From a virus, in the IMG/VR virus record IMGVR_UViG_3300037346_000623, positions 53,266 through 117,265 of that record: a stretch of DNA of 64,000 nucleotides. One strand, given 5' to 3'. Of the stretch, positions 43,396-49,824 are shown one piece after another; the stretch's first letter is position 1, and each line of letters opens with the position of its first letter. The translations under genes were made by a program, and so were the position numbers. The notes below the pieces were generated by a model. The model had not been told where the DNA came from and did not search any database. It saw only the letters and a program-made list of their open reading frames with translations.

Positions 43396-43785
43396 TTAGA
43401 TTGCTCCTTCTCCGCCGCTTATTAAATATAGCACAGATCTAATATTTCTCTGCTCGTTACCAAGAGCTTCTATTTTAATTCTCTTCTCCTGTACAGATCT
43501 TTGTGTTTTAGCAAGATCTGTCTTAGCAACAATTAATTCATGATTGTCTGCAGTTTTTTCAATAAAAGCAGCATCTCTTGCCTCTGCATTGCTATAAGCT
43601 TTTTTACCAGATCCATCTACAGTAGAACCTATTTCAGCTTTAATTACAGATTCAATCTGTGTGATCTTCTCTGATTGAGCTTGTGATGTTTCTGTTAATG
43701 CTAATAACCCCAACTGGGCTTCGATAATCTTTGCAGGAATCTCTAATAATCTATTAACTAATGATTCCAATCTCTCCTTTTCCAT
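43396..43785 (-). CDS. Small coiled-coil protein
   Basis: A 129-residue, fully helical protein (MEKERLESLVNRLLEIPAKI, TDLAKTQRSVQEKRIKIEAL). It lies between tRNA genes. Similar in style to the small helical protein next to Ro60, but no sequence relationship claimed. Unknown function. Confidence 0.55.
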   Translation of the reverse strand: MEKERLESLVNRLLEIPAKIIEAQLGLLALTETSQAQSEKITQIESVIKAEIGSTVDGSGKKAYSNAEARDAAFIEKTADNHELIVAKTDLAKTQRSVQEKRIKIEALGNEQRNIRSVLYLISGGEGAI

Positions 43786-43806
43786 TTCAAAATGTTTAAA
43801 AATTAG

Positions 43807-43895
43807 TGATTAGAACAGGAATCGAACCTATACACGACCGAGGATACCCTACTTACGTAGATCGACGACCTATACTGCCATTATATTATCCAATC
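43807..43895 (-). tRNA. tRNA-like gene with enlarged central hairpin
   Basis: Acceptor GATTGGA/TCTAATC, D-like arm ATA-TAATGGCAG-TAT, T arm ATAGG-TTCGATT-CCTGT. The middle is a long hairpin ending in CTAC-GTAA-GTAG (GNRA loop) instead of a 7-nt anticodon loop. Amino acid not assignable. Confidence 0.5.
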
Positions 43896-43899
43896 TATT

Positions 43900-43956
43900 T
43901 ATAGCTCACAAAGGACACAGCTTTAAGCTCAAAAATGTTCGGAATTGAGCTATAAA
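43900..43956 (-). ncRNA. Possible small RNA closed by a 9-bp inverted repeat
   Basis: TATAGCTCA and TGAGCTATA pair perfectly around about 38 nt that contain AAGCTC and GAGCTT words able to form alternative pairings. Lies 4 nt upstream of the tRNA-like gene. Confidence 0.35.
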
Positions 43957-43984
43957 TGGGGTCTTTATGAGCTTCATTTTATTA

Positions 43985-44160
43985 AAATCCAATTCAGACT
44001 TTAGACCGCTACTAACACCCTGTTTCAATACTCTTGAATTTGTAGCTGAAGGTTTCCAAGCCTTCCCTCGACCGCCGTCGCGTGCGCTTACACTGGCTTA
44101 ATCCTACCCTCTTGGGATGACTTTCGTCTGTTCATCTTATTCACCCTTTTTTATTCTTAC
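43985..44160 (-). other. GC-rich structured non-coding stretch
   Basis: Within the gene-free gap 43957-44174. The stretch 44060-44130 is far richer in G+C than its surroundings (CGACCGCCGTCGCGTGCGC) and contains GAAGG/CCTTC and other short stems. The part 43990-44040 is closed by AATTCA-A-GA / TCTGAATT. No reading frame fits. Possibly a structured RNA. Confidence 0.4.
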
Positions 44161-44174
44161 GAACTAATTGGATT

Positions 44175-44855
44175 TTATTCTATTATCTTAATCAAATCTT
44201 CCAAATTATATGCTATTCGCATATCTAGGGATTCTCTTTTATATATGTCTATTTTTTCTAGCCAGTATTCGTAATTCTTTCCTAGCCAATCTTTTCTTTT
44301 TTCCCTATTTATACCATCCAATTCGATCCAGATATCCTGGTCTATTAAATACACATCGCTAATTTTAGATGAATTGGGTATATTTTTATGAGCTTCAAAT
44401 TTTATATTTTTTGATTCAAGATATTCAAAACAAATTTTTTCAAGATTTGAATCATATCTGGTACCATACCCTGTCGTACCTATTTTACCAAATCCTCCTT
44501 TTCTACCAATATCTCTCATCCGATTCCTCTCATTTATATCTGAGAATCTTATTTTGTTTTTTTCCCTAATATTTTCTCTGTACCCTGTACTATTCCAATT
44601 TAATTTTCTTGAGCATGACATAGAACAGCTTTCTTGATCTTTTCTTTTCCAGGAAGCTATAAATTCATTCCTACAATATGCACAATTTTTTACTACTGCA
44701 GGATTCCCTGATCCTGTTATAGCTTTACTTATTTTTAGGCTGGTTGAAATTCTATTTAATGAGGTGCTGTATGATCTGCTGCACATAGGTGAACAGAATC
44801 TCCCTGAGCCATATTCGCCACCATGATCGGAATTACATTTTTCGCAAATATACAT
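44175..44855 (-). CDS. Homing endonuclease-like protein: zinc fingers plus PD-(D/E)XK/Vsr-like nuclease
   Basis: A 226-residue protein. Two CxxC...CxxxC zinc modules come first: CEKC...CSPMC at residues 4-26 and CAYC...CSMSC at about 58-79. A basic linker follows, then a nuclease domain with YDSNLEKICFEYLESKNIKF and ISDVYLIDQDIWIELDG (Asp and Glu of a PD-(D/E)XK/EDxHD-type site) and KRKDWLGKNY. Similar proteins are free-standing homing nucleases in T4-like phages. Located among tRNA genes. Confidence 0.75.
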   Translation of the reverse strand: MYICEKCNSDHGGEYGSGRFCSPMCSRSYSTSLNRISTSLKISKAITGSGNPAVVKNCAYCRNEFIASWKRKDQESCSMSCSRKLNWNSTGYRENIREKNKIRFSDINERNRMRDIGRKGGFGKIGTTGYGTRYDSNLEKICFEYLESKNIKFEAHKNIPNSSKISDVYLIDQDIWIELDGINREKRKDWLGKNYEYWLEKIDIYKRESLDMRIAYNLEDLIKIIE

Positions 44856-44907
44856 TTTTTAACTTTTATTCTATATATCTTCGAACCATCGAATCTAAGA
44901 AAGCTTG

Positions 44908-44992
44908 TAGTCCCACCCGGATTCGAACCGGGATTATACTTCTCGTCTCTACTTTGTAGGAGTAGGATGTTTAACCGTTACACCATGGGACT
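44908..44992 (-). tRNA. tRNA with TAC anticodon (Val?), atypical
   Basis: Acceptor AGTCCCA/TGGGACT and T arm CCCGG-TTCGAAT-CCGGG are perfect. Anticodon arm CTACT-CCTACAA-AGTAG gives TAC but has C at position 33. The D arm (GTGTAACGGTTAAACA) is Gln/Glu-like and the variable region is 16 nt. Confidence 0.55.
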
Positions 44993-45024
44993 TGCTGTTG
45001 GTATTTCTACCAGCTTATTACTTT

Positions 45025-45519
45025 CTATTTTACTTTCTTTTCTTTGGGTGCTTTCACCTTAGATGAAAATATTTCTTTTACCATTCCGTCGTGGTAGAAT
45101 ATTCTGGAATCAGGATAGGTCCAACCGTATTGATCAGCAAGTACCTGTGCATAATCCTCTATCGAATTAAGTTTAACTGATCCTTCAATTATTAGAGATC
45201 CGTATTTTTTGCCTATTGATGGTTCTTTAACCCATTCGAATTCTGAATATCTTTTCTTTAGTGATGCCAATGCTTCATCTGTTGACGTCTTTCCGTCAAC
45301 CCATAACTCTACTGGATATGACGAATCTTTAGCACTTGTCATCGGAGTTAAGTCAATAGCTGAATATGCACTATACCAACGATCCCCACAACATGGGCAA
45401 TCTGAGCCCTCATCAACACCATTCCAATAACCTCCAAGATCTTCAGCGATGGAATTTGCTTCATCTGAAGTATTTGCTTCTATGAATAATCTGTGACATA
45501 GTTTATCATCAACCCCCAC
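45025..45519 (-). CDS. Hypothetical protein with CxxC motif
   Basis: A 164-residue protein from a GTG at 45519 (no ATG fits; the frame is open further upstream, so the start is uncertain). EANTSDEANSIAEDLGGYWN is followed by CPCCGDRW, and a Lys-rich tail (KVKAPKEKKVK) ends it. Resembles conserved small proteins of T4-like phages with no assigned function. Confidence 0.6.
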   Translation of the reverse strand: MGVDDKLCHRLFIEANTSDEANSIAEDLGGYWNGVDEGSDCPCCGDRWYSAYSAIDLTPMTSAKDSSYPVELWVDGKTSTDEALASLKKRYSEFEWVKEPSIGKKYGSLIIEGSVKLNSIEDYAQVLADQYGWTYPDSRIFYHDGMVKEIFSSKVKAPKEKKVK

Positions 45520-45587
45520 TATTGTTTTGTGATATCTCGTAAAATTTTAAACCTGTCTCTTCTTTTTTTCTTGTCATCTTTTTTATT

Positions 45588-45818
45588 TTAAAAATAAATC
45601 CATCCTGCACATCTCTTTGGATACTTTGGTGAGAAATCTATGAAATCCTGATTTCCATCTCTAGTGAATCTATAGATTGATACTTTTTCTTTTGTTCTGT
45701 TTGCTTTGCTAAATTGTCTAACAAAATCATTGGGAACGTTATTCCAATAATGATATCTGCCTGGTGTGTGCCGTCTTCTTTGTGCCTCGGTCCAAGACCA
45801 TCTCTTTTTTGCTCTCAT
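45588..45818 (-). CDS. Small basic protein (76 aa)
   Basis: MRAKKRWSWTEAQRRRHTPG and a folded remainder (YHYWNNVPNDFVRQFSKANR, DFIDFSPKYPKRCAGWIYF). Many Arg/Trp/Tyr. Possibly RNA- or DNA-binding; no family recognised. Lies in the tRNA cluster. Confidence 0.6.
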   Translation of the reverse strand: MRAKKRWSWTEAQRRRHTPGRYHYWNNVPNDFVRQFSKANRTKEKVSIYRFTRDGNQDFIDFSPKYPKRCAGWIYF

Positions 45819-45881
45819 TTTGTATTAGGTTATTTTACCTAATACATGTCGAATTTCTTTTTCATTGTTTAATTATTTTTG

Positions 45882-45954
45882 TGGAGACAGTGATAATCGA
45901 AATCACCCAAGAACATTGCAAGTGTTCTTCGCCAGCCTTGGTACATGTGCCCCC
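45882..45954 (-). tRNA. tRNA-Ala(TGC)
   Basis: Acceptor GGGGGCA/TGTCTCC, anticodon arm GAACA-CTTGCAA-TGTTC (TGC), T arm GTGAT-TTCGATT-ATCAC. The D arm pairs poorly. Confidence 0.78.
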
Positions 45955-45962
45955 AATTTTAG

Positions 45963-46035
45963 TAGCGTGTGCAGGGATCGAACCTGCGACCTAGAGTTTA
46001 TGATTCTCTCGCTCTGCCAACTGAGCTAACACGCC
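45963..46035 (-). tRNA. tRNA-Met(CAT), third copy
   Basis: Acceptor GGCGTGT/ACACGCT, D arm GCTCAGTTGGCAGAGC, anticodon arm AGAGA-ATCATAA-ACTCT (CAT), T arm GCAGG-TTCGATC-CCTGC. May be a tRNA-Ile with modified C34. Confidence 0.9.
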
Positions 46036-46076
46036 AATTCATAGGTTTTTAATTGAACCTATGAAAACAATCACTT

Positions 46077-46310
46077 TTACTGGTGATGTTTGACATATCT
46101 GCCAAATCTATCAACTCTAACCTCCATCTTGGTGAGGTTAAAATTCCAGTTTTGAAAAACACCCAAGCCAGATCTTTGTCTTGCTTGTTTAATAGCAGAT
46201 TGCTCTGCCTTTTCACGACCTTCTTCCGTAGTCTCTACGAAAAAAGTGGGAGCCTGAACACCAGTCTTACTGGTAGGAACTACTCTCCAAATTCTCAAAT
46301 TTTGAGTCAT
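46077..46310 (-). CDS. Small basic protein (77 aa)
   Basis: MTQNLRIWRVVPTSKTGVQA, a helical middle (REKAEQSAIKQARQR) and a beta-like end (FNLTKMEVRVDRFGRYVKHH). Co-oriented with flanking tRNAs. No family recognised. Confidence 0.55.
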   Translation of the reverse strand: MTQNLRIWRVVPTSKTGVQAPTFFVETTEEGREKAEQSAIKQARQRSGLGVFQNWNFNLTKMEVRVDRFGRYVKHHQ

Positions 46311-46381
46311 AATATTTAGCTAATAGCTAAAACTATGTTGAATCGATGATTGTTTTCATGTTCTTAATTTATTTTAATTTT

Positions 46382-46454
46382 GAGCAGGTGGAGGGAATCG
46401 AACCCTCATATCCAGATTGGAAGTCTGGCATACTAACCGTTGTACTACACCTGC
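46382..46454 (-). tRNA. tRNA-Gly(TCC)
   Basis: Acceptor GCAGGTG/CACCTGC, anticodon arm CCAGA-CTTCCAA-TCTGG, T arm GAGGG-TTCGATT-CCCTC, U73 as expected for Gly. Confidence 0.95.
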
Positions 46455-46501
46455 TTATTGGAGCCGGCACGATGATTCAATCGTGGATCTTCCGGCATGT
46501 G

Positions 46502-46574
46502 AGCGATAGATCAGATTCGAACTGACGATCTTTTCCTTGGCAAGGCAACGCTCTACCAACTGAGCTACTATCGC
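46502..46574 (-). tRNA. tRNA-Gly(GCC)
   Basis: Acceptor GCGATAG/CTATCGC, D arm GCTCAGTTGGTAGAGC, anticodon loop TTGCCAA, T arm GTCAG-TTCGAAT-CTGAT, U73. Confidence 0.92.
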
Positions 46575-46665
46575 ATGATCGGGTAGCGTCAAACTAAGTT
46601 TAATGTTAGTTTTATACCCGCTGGTTACATTTCCACAAAGGAAAGAGGCTTTACCAGGCACCCTG

Positions 46666-46739
46666 AGGGCGGACTGGGACTCGAACCCAGGACCATCTGA
46701 TTAACAGTCAGAAGCTCTAACCAACTGAGCTATCCACCC
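46666..46739 (-). tRNA. tRNA-Asn(GTT)
   Basis: Acceptor GGGTGGA/TCCGCCC, anticodon arm TCTGA-CTGTTAA-TCAGA, T arm CTGGG-TTCGAGT-CCCAG. Confidence 0.95.
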
Positions 46740-46792
46740 TTTTTAATCTTAGTTATTGCTAATAAATAAGTTTCCTTAAAATTAGCTATTTG

Positions 46793-46867
46793 TGGGACCG
46801 GAGGGACTCGAACCCTCATCTCTGGATTTTCAGTCCAGCGCGAACTGACCATCTGCGCTACAGTCCC
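46793..46867 (-). tRNA. tRNA-Phe(GAA)
   Basis: Acceptor GGGACTG/CGGTCCC, anticodon arm CTGGA-CTGAAAA-TCCAG, T arm GAGGG-TTCGAGT-CCCTC, A73. Confidence 0.95.
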
Positions 46868-46879
46868 TTTTGATTTTTG

Positions 46880-46953
46880 CTCTTCTGGCTGGATTTGAAC
46901 CAGCAACCCTCACCTTAACAGGGTGTCGCTCTAACCATTGGAGCTACAGAAGA
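46880..46953 (-). tRNA. tRNA-Asn(GTT), second copy
   Basis: Acceptor TCTTCTG/CAGAAGA, anticodon arm ACACC-CTGTTAA-GGTGA (one mismatch), T arm GCTGG-TTCAAAT-CCAGC, G73. Not a duplicate of the copy at 46666. Confidence 0.9.
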
Positions 46954-46959
46954 ATGTTG

Positions 46960-47070
46960 TGGAGTAGCTGGAATTGAACCATACTATCTGGGATAAGTAC
47001 TAATAGTCTTACTCTTGCTATCTAGAATCTGAAGCAGACCCTATCAGACATTTCCCAACCCTTTTACTCC
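46960..47070 (-). tRNA. tRNA-like gene with an oversized middle (111 nt)
   Basis: Acceptor-like GGAGTA/TACTCC and T loop TTCAATT with a short stem are present, but about 80 nt separate them from the 5' strand and no anticodon arm is clear (candidates ATAG...CTAT, TCTG-CTT-CAGA). Might be a tRNA with an insertion or a tRNA mimic. Confidence 0.4.
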
Positions 47071-47075
47071 GTTTG

Positions 47076-47156
47076 TGCCAGCAGAGGGACTCGAACCCCC
47101 GAACCCTTAGGGAACAGATTTACAGTCTGCAGTAATTGCCGCTATACGATACTGGC
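47076..47156 (-). tRNA. tRNA-Tyr(GTA)
   Basis: Acceptor GCCAGTA/TGCTGGC, anticodon arm GCAGA-CTGTAAA-TCTGT, class II variable arm TCCC-TAA-GGG, T loop TTCGAGT, A73. Confidence 0.93.
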
Positions 47157-47164
47157 TTTTTTTG

Positions 47165-47238
47165 TGACCCCGATGGGATTCGAACCCATGACTCCCAAAT
47201 TAAAAGTTTGGTACTCTAGCCAGCTGAGTTACGAGGTC
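47165..47238 (-). tRNA. tRNA-Lys(TTT)
   Basis: Acceptor GACCTCG/CGGGGTC, anticodon arm CCAAA-CTTTTAA-TTTGG, T arm ATGGG-TTCGAAT-CCCAT, A73. Confidence 0.95.
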
Positions 47239-47350
47239 AGTATAATAAAGTTGTTTTTATTTAATAAACCTGCCCGGTTTATTATGATTTTTTAACTTTA
47301 GTACATTGATTTAGTTTCCGTTATGTCAAAGATCATATTTTTTAACATTG

Positions 47351-47392
47351 CAAATATATGAAATGCTTTCGAATTAAAAAAATATTTTTTAT
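47351..47392 (-). promoter_or_regulatory. Bacteroidota-type promoter of the tRNA block 45.9-47.2 kb
   Basis: Minus strand: TTTTTTTAATTCGAAAGCA, then TATATTTG. First gene downstream is tRNA-Lys. Confidence 0.75.
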
Positions 47393-47413
47393 TTTTTTTT
47401 TTTTTATTTTTGT

Positions 47414-47484
47414 TGGGATACAAGGAATCGAACCTTGATTGCGTGGACCAAAACCACGTGTAATGAGCCATTATACCATATCCC
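47414..47484 (-). tRNA. tRNA-Gln(TTG)
   Basis: Acceptor GGGATAT/GTATCCC, anticodon arm CGTGG-TTTTGGT-CCACG, T arm CAAGG-TTCGATT-CCTTG, A73. The canonical counterpart of the Gln-like bodies in the Y-like RNAs. Confidence 0.95.
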
Positions 47485-47497
47485 ATTTTTATTTTCT

Positions 47498-47674
47498 ACT
47501 TCTTAAAATATTTCATATCAATACCCTTTGCAAATCCATCATTGATATAATCGTCAAGCTCATCTGGATTTATTCTTTTGTTTACCATAAGTAAATCATT
47601 CTTTATCCATAATTTTTATCTCCTGCTTGAGAAACCGAATTTACTTTCTCCATCATTTCCTTTTCTTGCCATTT
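47498..47674 (-). pseudogene. Remnants of a homing-endonuclease gene
   Basis: A short frame starts MARKGNDGESKFGFSSRR and stops; its start region and 5' hairpin match the GIY-YIG gene at 34623. A second frame (about 47498-47590) reads MVNKRINPDELDDYINDGFA then KGIDMKYF, the usual C-terminal 'DELDxYxxxGxxKG' tail of phage homing nucleases. The catalytic part is missing, so this is probably a deletion remnant. Confidence 0.55.
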
Positions 47675-47682
47675 CTATACTT

Positions 47683-47714
47683 TAGTTTAGCTTATACATC
47701 CAAACTAAAGTACG
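47683..47714 (-). promoter_or_regulatory. Leader hairpin, counterpart of 35059
   Basis: ACTTTAGTTT-(13 nt)-AAACTAAAGT, followed by the same TTTCTATACTTTA/ATGGCAAGAAA words as at 35040-35070. Base changes relative to the other copy preserve pairing. Confidence 0.6.
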
Positions 47715-47726
47715 AAAAAGCGCCAG

Positions 47727-47797
47727 CACGAGCTGAAGGACTCGAACCTTCATCATCGGTTTTGGAGACCGGTATGCTACCATTGCACCAAGCCCGT
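47727..47797 (-). tRNA. tRNA-Trp(CCA)
   Basis: Acceptor ACGGGCT/AGCTCGT, anticodon arm CCGGT-CTCCAAA-ACCGA, T arm GAAGG-TTCGAGT-CCTTC, G73. Confidence 0.94.
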
Positions 47798-47801
47798 GTG
47801 T

Positions 47802-48029
47802 TTATCTAGTTGCTTTATGAAACTCGTTATTATCTAAAGCCTTCCTGATATACCTCATAAAGAAGATGGCATTATCCTCTGCTAATAATGTTGCTTCACC
47901 TATATCATCCAATCTAACAGGAAATGTGTGATCGGTGTCTTCAGCGAAAACGCTATAATAAGCGATATTATTCTTTAAATGCGAGAATCTAACTTTGTTG
48001 TCTTTTACAATTTCTTTTATTGTTGCCAT
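47802..48029 (-). CDS. Small hypothetical protein (75 aa)
   Basis: MATIKEIVKDNKVRFSHLKN, then a beta-rich middle (IAYYSVFAEDTDHTFPVRLD) and a helical end (NAIFFMRYIRKALDNNEFHK). A plausible small folded protein; family unknown but similar in style to small conserved phage proteins. Between tRNA-Trp and tRNA-Pro. Confidence 0.65.
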   Translation of the reverse strand: MATIKEIVKDNKVRFSHLKNNIAYYSVFAEDTDHTFPVRLDDIGEATLLAEDNAIFFMRYIRKALDNNEFHKATR

Positions 48030-48045
48030 TTCATTTATTTATTTG

Positions 48046-48120
48046 TCGGGATACAGAGACTCGAACTCTGATGATGTCCTGCTCCCAAAGCAGGCGACTT
48101 AGCCAATTAGTCCACATCCC
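48046..48120 (-). tRNA. tRNA-Pro(TGG)
   Basis: Acceptor CGGGATG/TATCCCG, anticodon arm CCTGC-TTTGGGA-GCAGG, T arm CAGAG-TTCGAGT-CTCTG, A73. Confidence 0.95.
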
Positions 48121-48140
48121 GTTAATTTTAATTTCAGTCC

Positions 48141-48179
48141 AAAAAAAAACTCCAGATCTTTTAAGATCCGGAGTAAAAA
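48141..48179 (-). terminator. Rho-independent terminator
   Basis: ACTCC-A-GATCTT-TT-AAGATC-C-GGAGT with A run before and AAAA after, just past the 42-residue gene. Confidence 0.75.
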
Positions 48180-48209
48180 TATTTAATGCTTATTTGACTA
48201 GTGCTTACA

Positions 48210-48338
48210 TTAAATTATATCGTGACCTCCAGATCCCTTGCTATATCCATTATACCATTTGGCAATGCCCACCTGATTAAAGGGTGCAATGCTCTGCGGC
48301 ATAAACGGTTTTACAATATTTCTAAAAGTTGTTTTCAT
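48210..48338 (-). CDS. Small hypothetical protein (42 aa)
   Basis: ATG at 48338: MKTTFRNIVKPFMPQSIAPF, ending in a Gly-rich KGSGGHDII. It has its own promoter 52 nt upstream and terminator downstream, which makes it credible despite its length. The WYNGYSKGSGG tail is unusual. Function unknown. Confidence 0.6.
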   Translation of the reverse strand: MKTTFRNIVKPFMPQSIAPFNQVGIAKWYNGYSKGSGGHDII

Positions 48339-48389
48339 TGTGTTTTTAAATTATAGATTTATATATCTAATTGATTTTAATATTTTATG

Positions 48390-48430
48390 TAAATTTATAA
48401 AAAAGTTTCGGATAAAAAAAATTATTTTTA
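48390..48430 (-). promoter_or_regulatory. Promoter of the 42-aa gene
   Basis: Minus strand: TTTTTTTTATCCGAAAC, then TAAATTTA. The surrounding 60 bp are nearly identical to the site at 36795, implying duplication. Confidence 0.6.
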
Positions 48431-48443
48431 ATATATCAGGAAT

Positions 48444-48869
48444 TTATTTTATATAACTGTGATTCCATTTGGCTCTTATGCATGTCTGAGCTTTTCTTCT
48501 TTCCTTTAGATACATGTTGATATAACCCATCATATTACCACATCCTATTGGGTTTGCACTATGAACATAACATTGTGGTATATCCAGATTTGATTCTCTT
48601 GCTAAATTAATTAACCATTTAACAACATCCATACCGGTTTTTTCTGTTATTGAATCATAGCATATGTTGTAATTGAACCTTGTGTTTTTAAAGAAGTGAT
48701 CTATTGCACAAGGACCAAGATCATGATCTAATGATATTAATTCAACGTTATTTAGGCCTGTATTAAGGATCAATTTAACAAATTCATCATAATCTCTTAC
48801 AGTAACCCATTCTTTTCCTAGTGGATGCTCTAATGGTGTTCTAGTATCGTCTAAGTAGATTGATATCAT
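48444..48869 (-). CDS. Cyclic-phosphate-processing receiver-like domain protein (cREC)
   Basis: A 141-residue protein: MISIYLDDTRTPLEHPLGKE, VRDYDEFVKLILNTG, ELISLDHDLG and DIPQCYVHSANPIGCGNMMG. The LDDxRTP start, SLDHDLG and the HSxNPxG motif are those of the receiver-derived domain predicted to process 2',3'-cyclic phosphates in RNA repair systems. Its placement in a tRNA and Ro60 region fits a role in handling cleaved tRNA, but that is inference. Confidence 0.82.
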   Translation of the reverse strand: MISIYLDDTRTPLEHPLGKEWVTVRDYDEFVKLILNTGLNNVELISLDHDLGPCAIDHFFKNTRFNYNICYDSITEKTGMDVVKWLINLARESNLDIPQCYVHSANPIGCGNMMGYINMYLKERRKAQTCIRAKWNHSYIK

Positions 48870-48882
48870 ATGAATTTTTTTG

Positions 48883-48964
48883 TGATCTGAAAGAGATTCG
48901 AACTCTCACGCTTATTAGCACCGCCCCCTCAAGACGGCGTGTCTACCAATTCCACCACCAGACC
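48883..48964 (-). tRNA. tRNA-Leu(GAG)
   Basis: Acceptor GGTCTGG/TCAGATC, anticodon arm CCGTC-TTGAGGG-GGCGG (GAG), class II variable arm, T arm GAGAG-TTCGAAT-CTCTT, A73. Confidence 0.88.
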
Positions 48965-48984
48965 TTTTCATTTTTTATATTTTG

Positions 48985-49057
48985 TACCCGGGGAGGGACT
49001 CGAACCCTCAAAATCTAGATCCTAAATCTAGCGCGTATACCATTCCGCCACCCGGGC
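48985..49057 (-). tRNA. tRNA-Leu(TAG) lacking the usual long variable arm
   Basis: Acceptor GCCCGGG/CCCGGGT, Leu-like D arm GTGGCGGAATGGTATACGC, anticodon arm CTAGA-TTTAGGA-TCTAG, T arm GAGGG-TTCGAGT-CCCTC. Only 5 nt between the anticodon and T arms, whereas tRNA-Leu normally has a long variable arm. Confidence 0.85.
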
Positions 49058-49064
49058 AGGGTTA

Positions 49065-49313
49065 CTATTTATACTGTGTAATCCTATTATATTTCCAGGT
49101 TCTGTAAGATCTAGCATTAAACGTAGAAATTAATTTACCGTTACCATGTCTTCCCTTTTTTTTACTAGTCATGGGTGAACAATCATAATAGAAGCTTCCA
49201 CTTCTTTTGCAACATATAAAGCAATAATCATATTCATGCTTTAGGTATGTTAATTTATACTCCCTTGGAGTTAAACAATCGTTGAGCTTTGCTCTGTTTC
49301 TGTTTTTTGACAT
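49065..49313 (-). CDS. Small basic Cys-containing protein (82 aa)
   Basis: MSKNRNRAKLNDCLTPREYK, then YDYCFICCKRSGSFYYDC with clustered Cys that could bind zinc, and a basic tail (KKKGRHGNGK). Possibly nucleic-acid binding. No family recognised. Confidence 0.6.
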   Translation of the reverse strand: MSKNRNRAKLNDCLTPREYKLTYLKHEYDYCFICCKRSGSFYYDCSPMTSKKKGRHGNGKLISTFNARSYRTWKYNRITQYK

Positions 49314-49374
49314 TTTGCATTGGTTATATTAAACCTAATGCATATCGAATTGTTTTTTCATTTTTAGTTATTTG

Positions 49375-49448
49375 TGACCCCGGAAGGGTTCGAACCTTCG
49401 ACCCTCAGATTAGAAATCTGATGCTCTATCCAACTGAGCTACGGAGCC
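49375..49448 (-). tRNA. tRNA-Arg(TCT)
   Basis: Acceptor GGCTCCG/CGGGGTC, D arm GCTCAGTTGGATAGAGC, anticodon arm TCAGA-TTTCTAA-TCTGA, T arm GAAGG-TTCGAAC-CCTTC, A73. First gene after the promoter at 49471. Confidence 0.95.
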
Positions 49449-49470
49449 ATTATTGTTTTTAATTATATTG

Positions 49471-49510
49471 CAAATATATGAAATCCTTTCGGAATAAAAA
49501 AATAATTTTT
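49471..49510 (-). promoter_or_regulatory. Bacteroidota-type promoter of the right tRNA block
   Basis: Minus strand: TTTTTTTATTCCGAAAGGA, TTTCA, TATATTTG, then CAATATAATT. The clearest copy of the recurring promoter. Confidence 0.8.
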
Positions 49511-49524
49511 GATATTTTTCTAAA

Positions 49525-49556
49525 TTAAAAAGGGTCTAGTAAACTAGACCCTTTAG
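49525..49556. terminator. Bidirectional Rho-independent terminator
   Basis: AAAGGGTCTAGT-AA-ACTAGACCCTTT, 12-bp perfect stem downstream of the small lipoprotein gene. Confidence 0.85.
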
Positions 49557-49575
49557 ATATAAACATTATTCTGAT

Positions 49576-49740
49576 TTATGTCTTTGTTGTGTCTACTTTA
49601 ATTGTTGCTGTATCTACTTCTGTAGAATCAACTTTAGTTGTATCAACTGCTGCATCGGTAGAATTTTTAGCATCTACATTTTTGCATGAGTTTATTCCCA
49701 GTGGGAGTAGTAATACAAGTAAGAATAATAGCCTTTTCAT
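49576..49740 (-). CDS. Small lipoprotein (54 aa)
   Basis: ATG at 49740: MKRLLFLLVLLLPLGINSC is a lipoprotein signal with Cys at position 19 (LGINSC). The mature part (about 35 residues) is Thr/Asp/Val-rich and disordered (TDAAVDTTKVDSTEVDTA). Probably an outer-membrane-tethered peptide, e.g. for superinfection exclusion as seen with other small phage lipoproteins; inference only. Confidence 0.7.
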   Translation of the reverse strand: MKRLLFLLVLLLPLGINSCKNVDAKNSTDAAVDTTKVDSTEVDTATIKVDTTKT

Positions 49741-49824
49741 TTTTAGTAATTTTAATTTTTAGTAATTTTATATATCAATAATTATATCAAAATTTTGAAT
49801 TTTGTTTCAATTATCAAAATTTTT

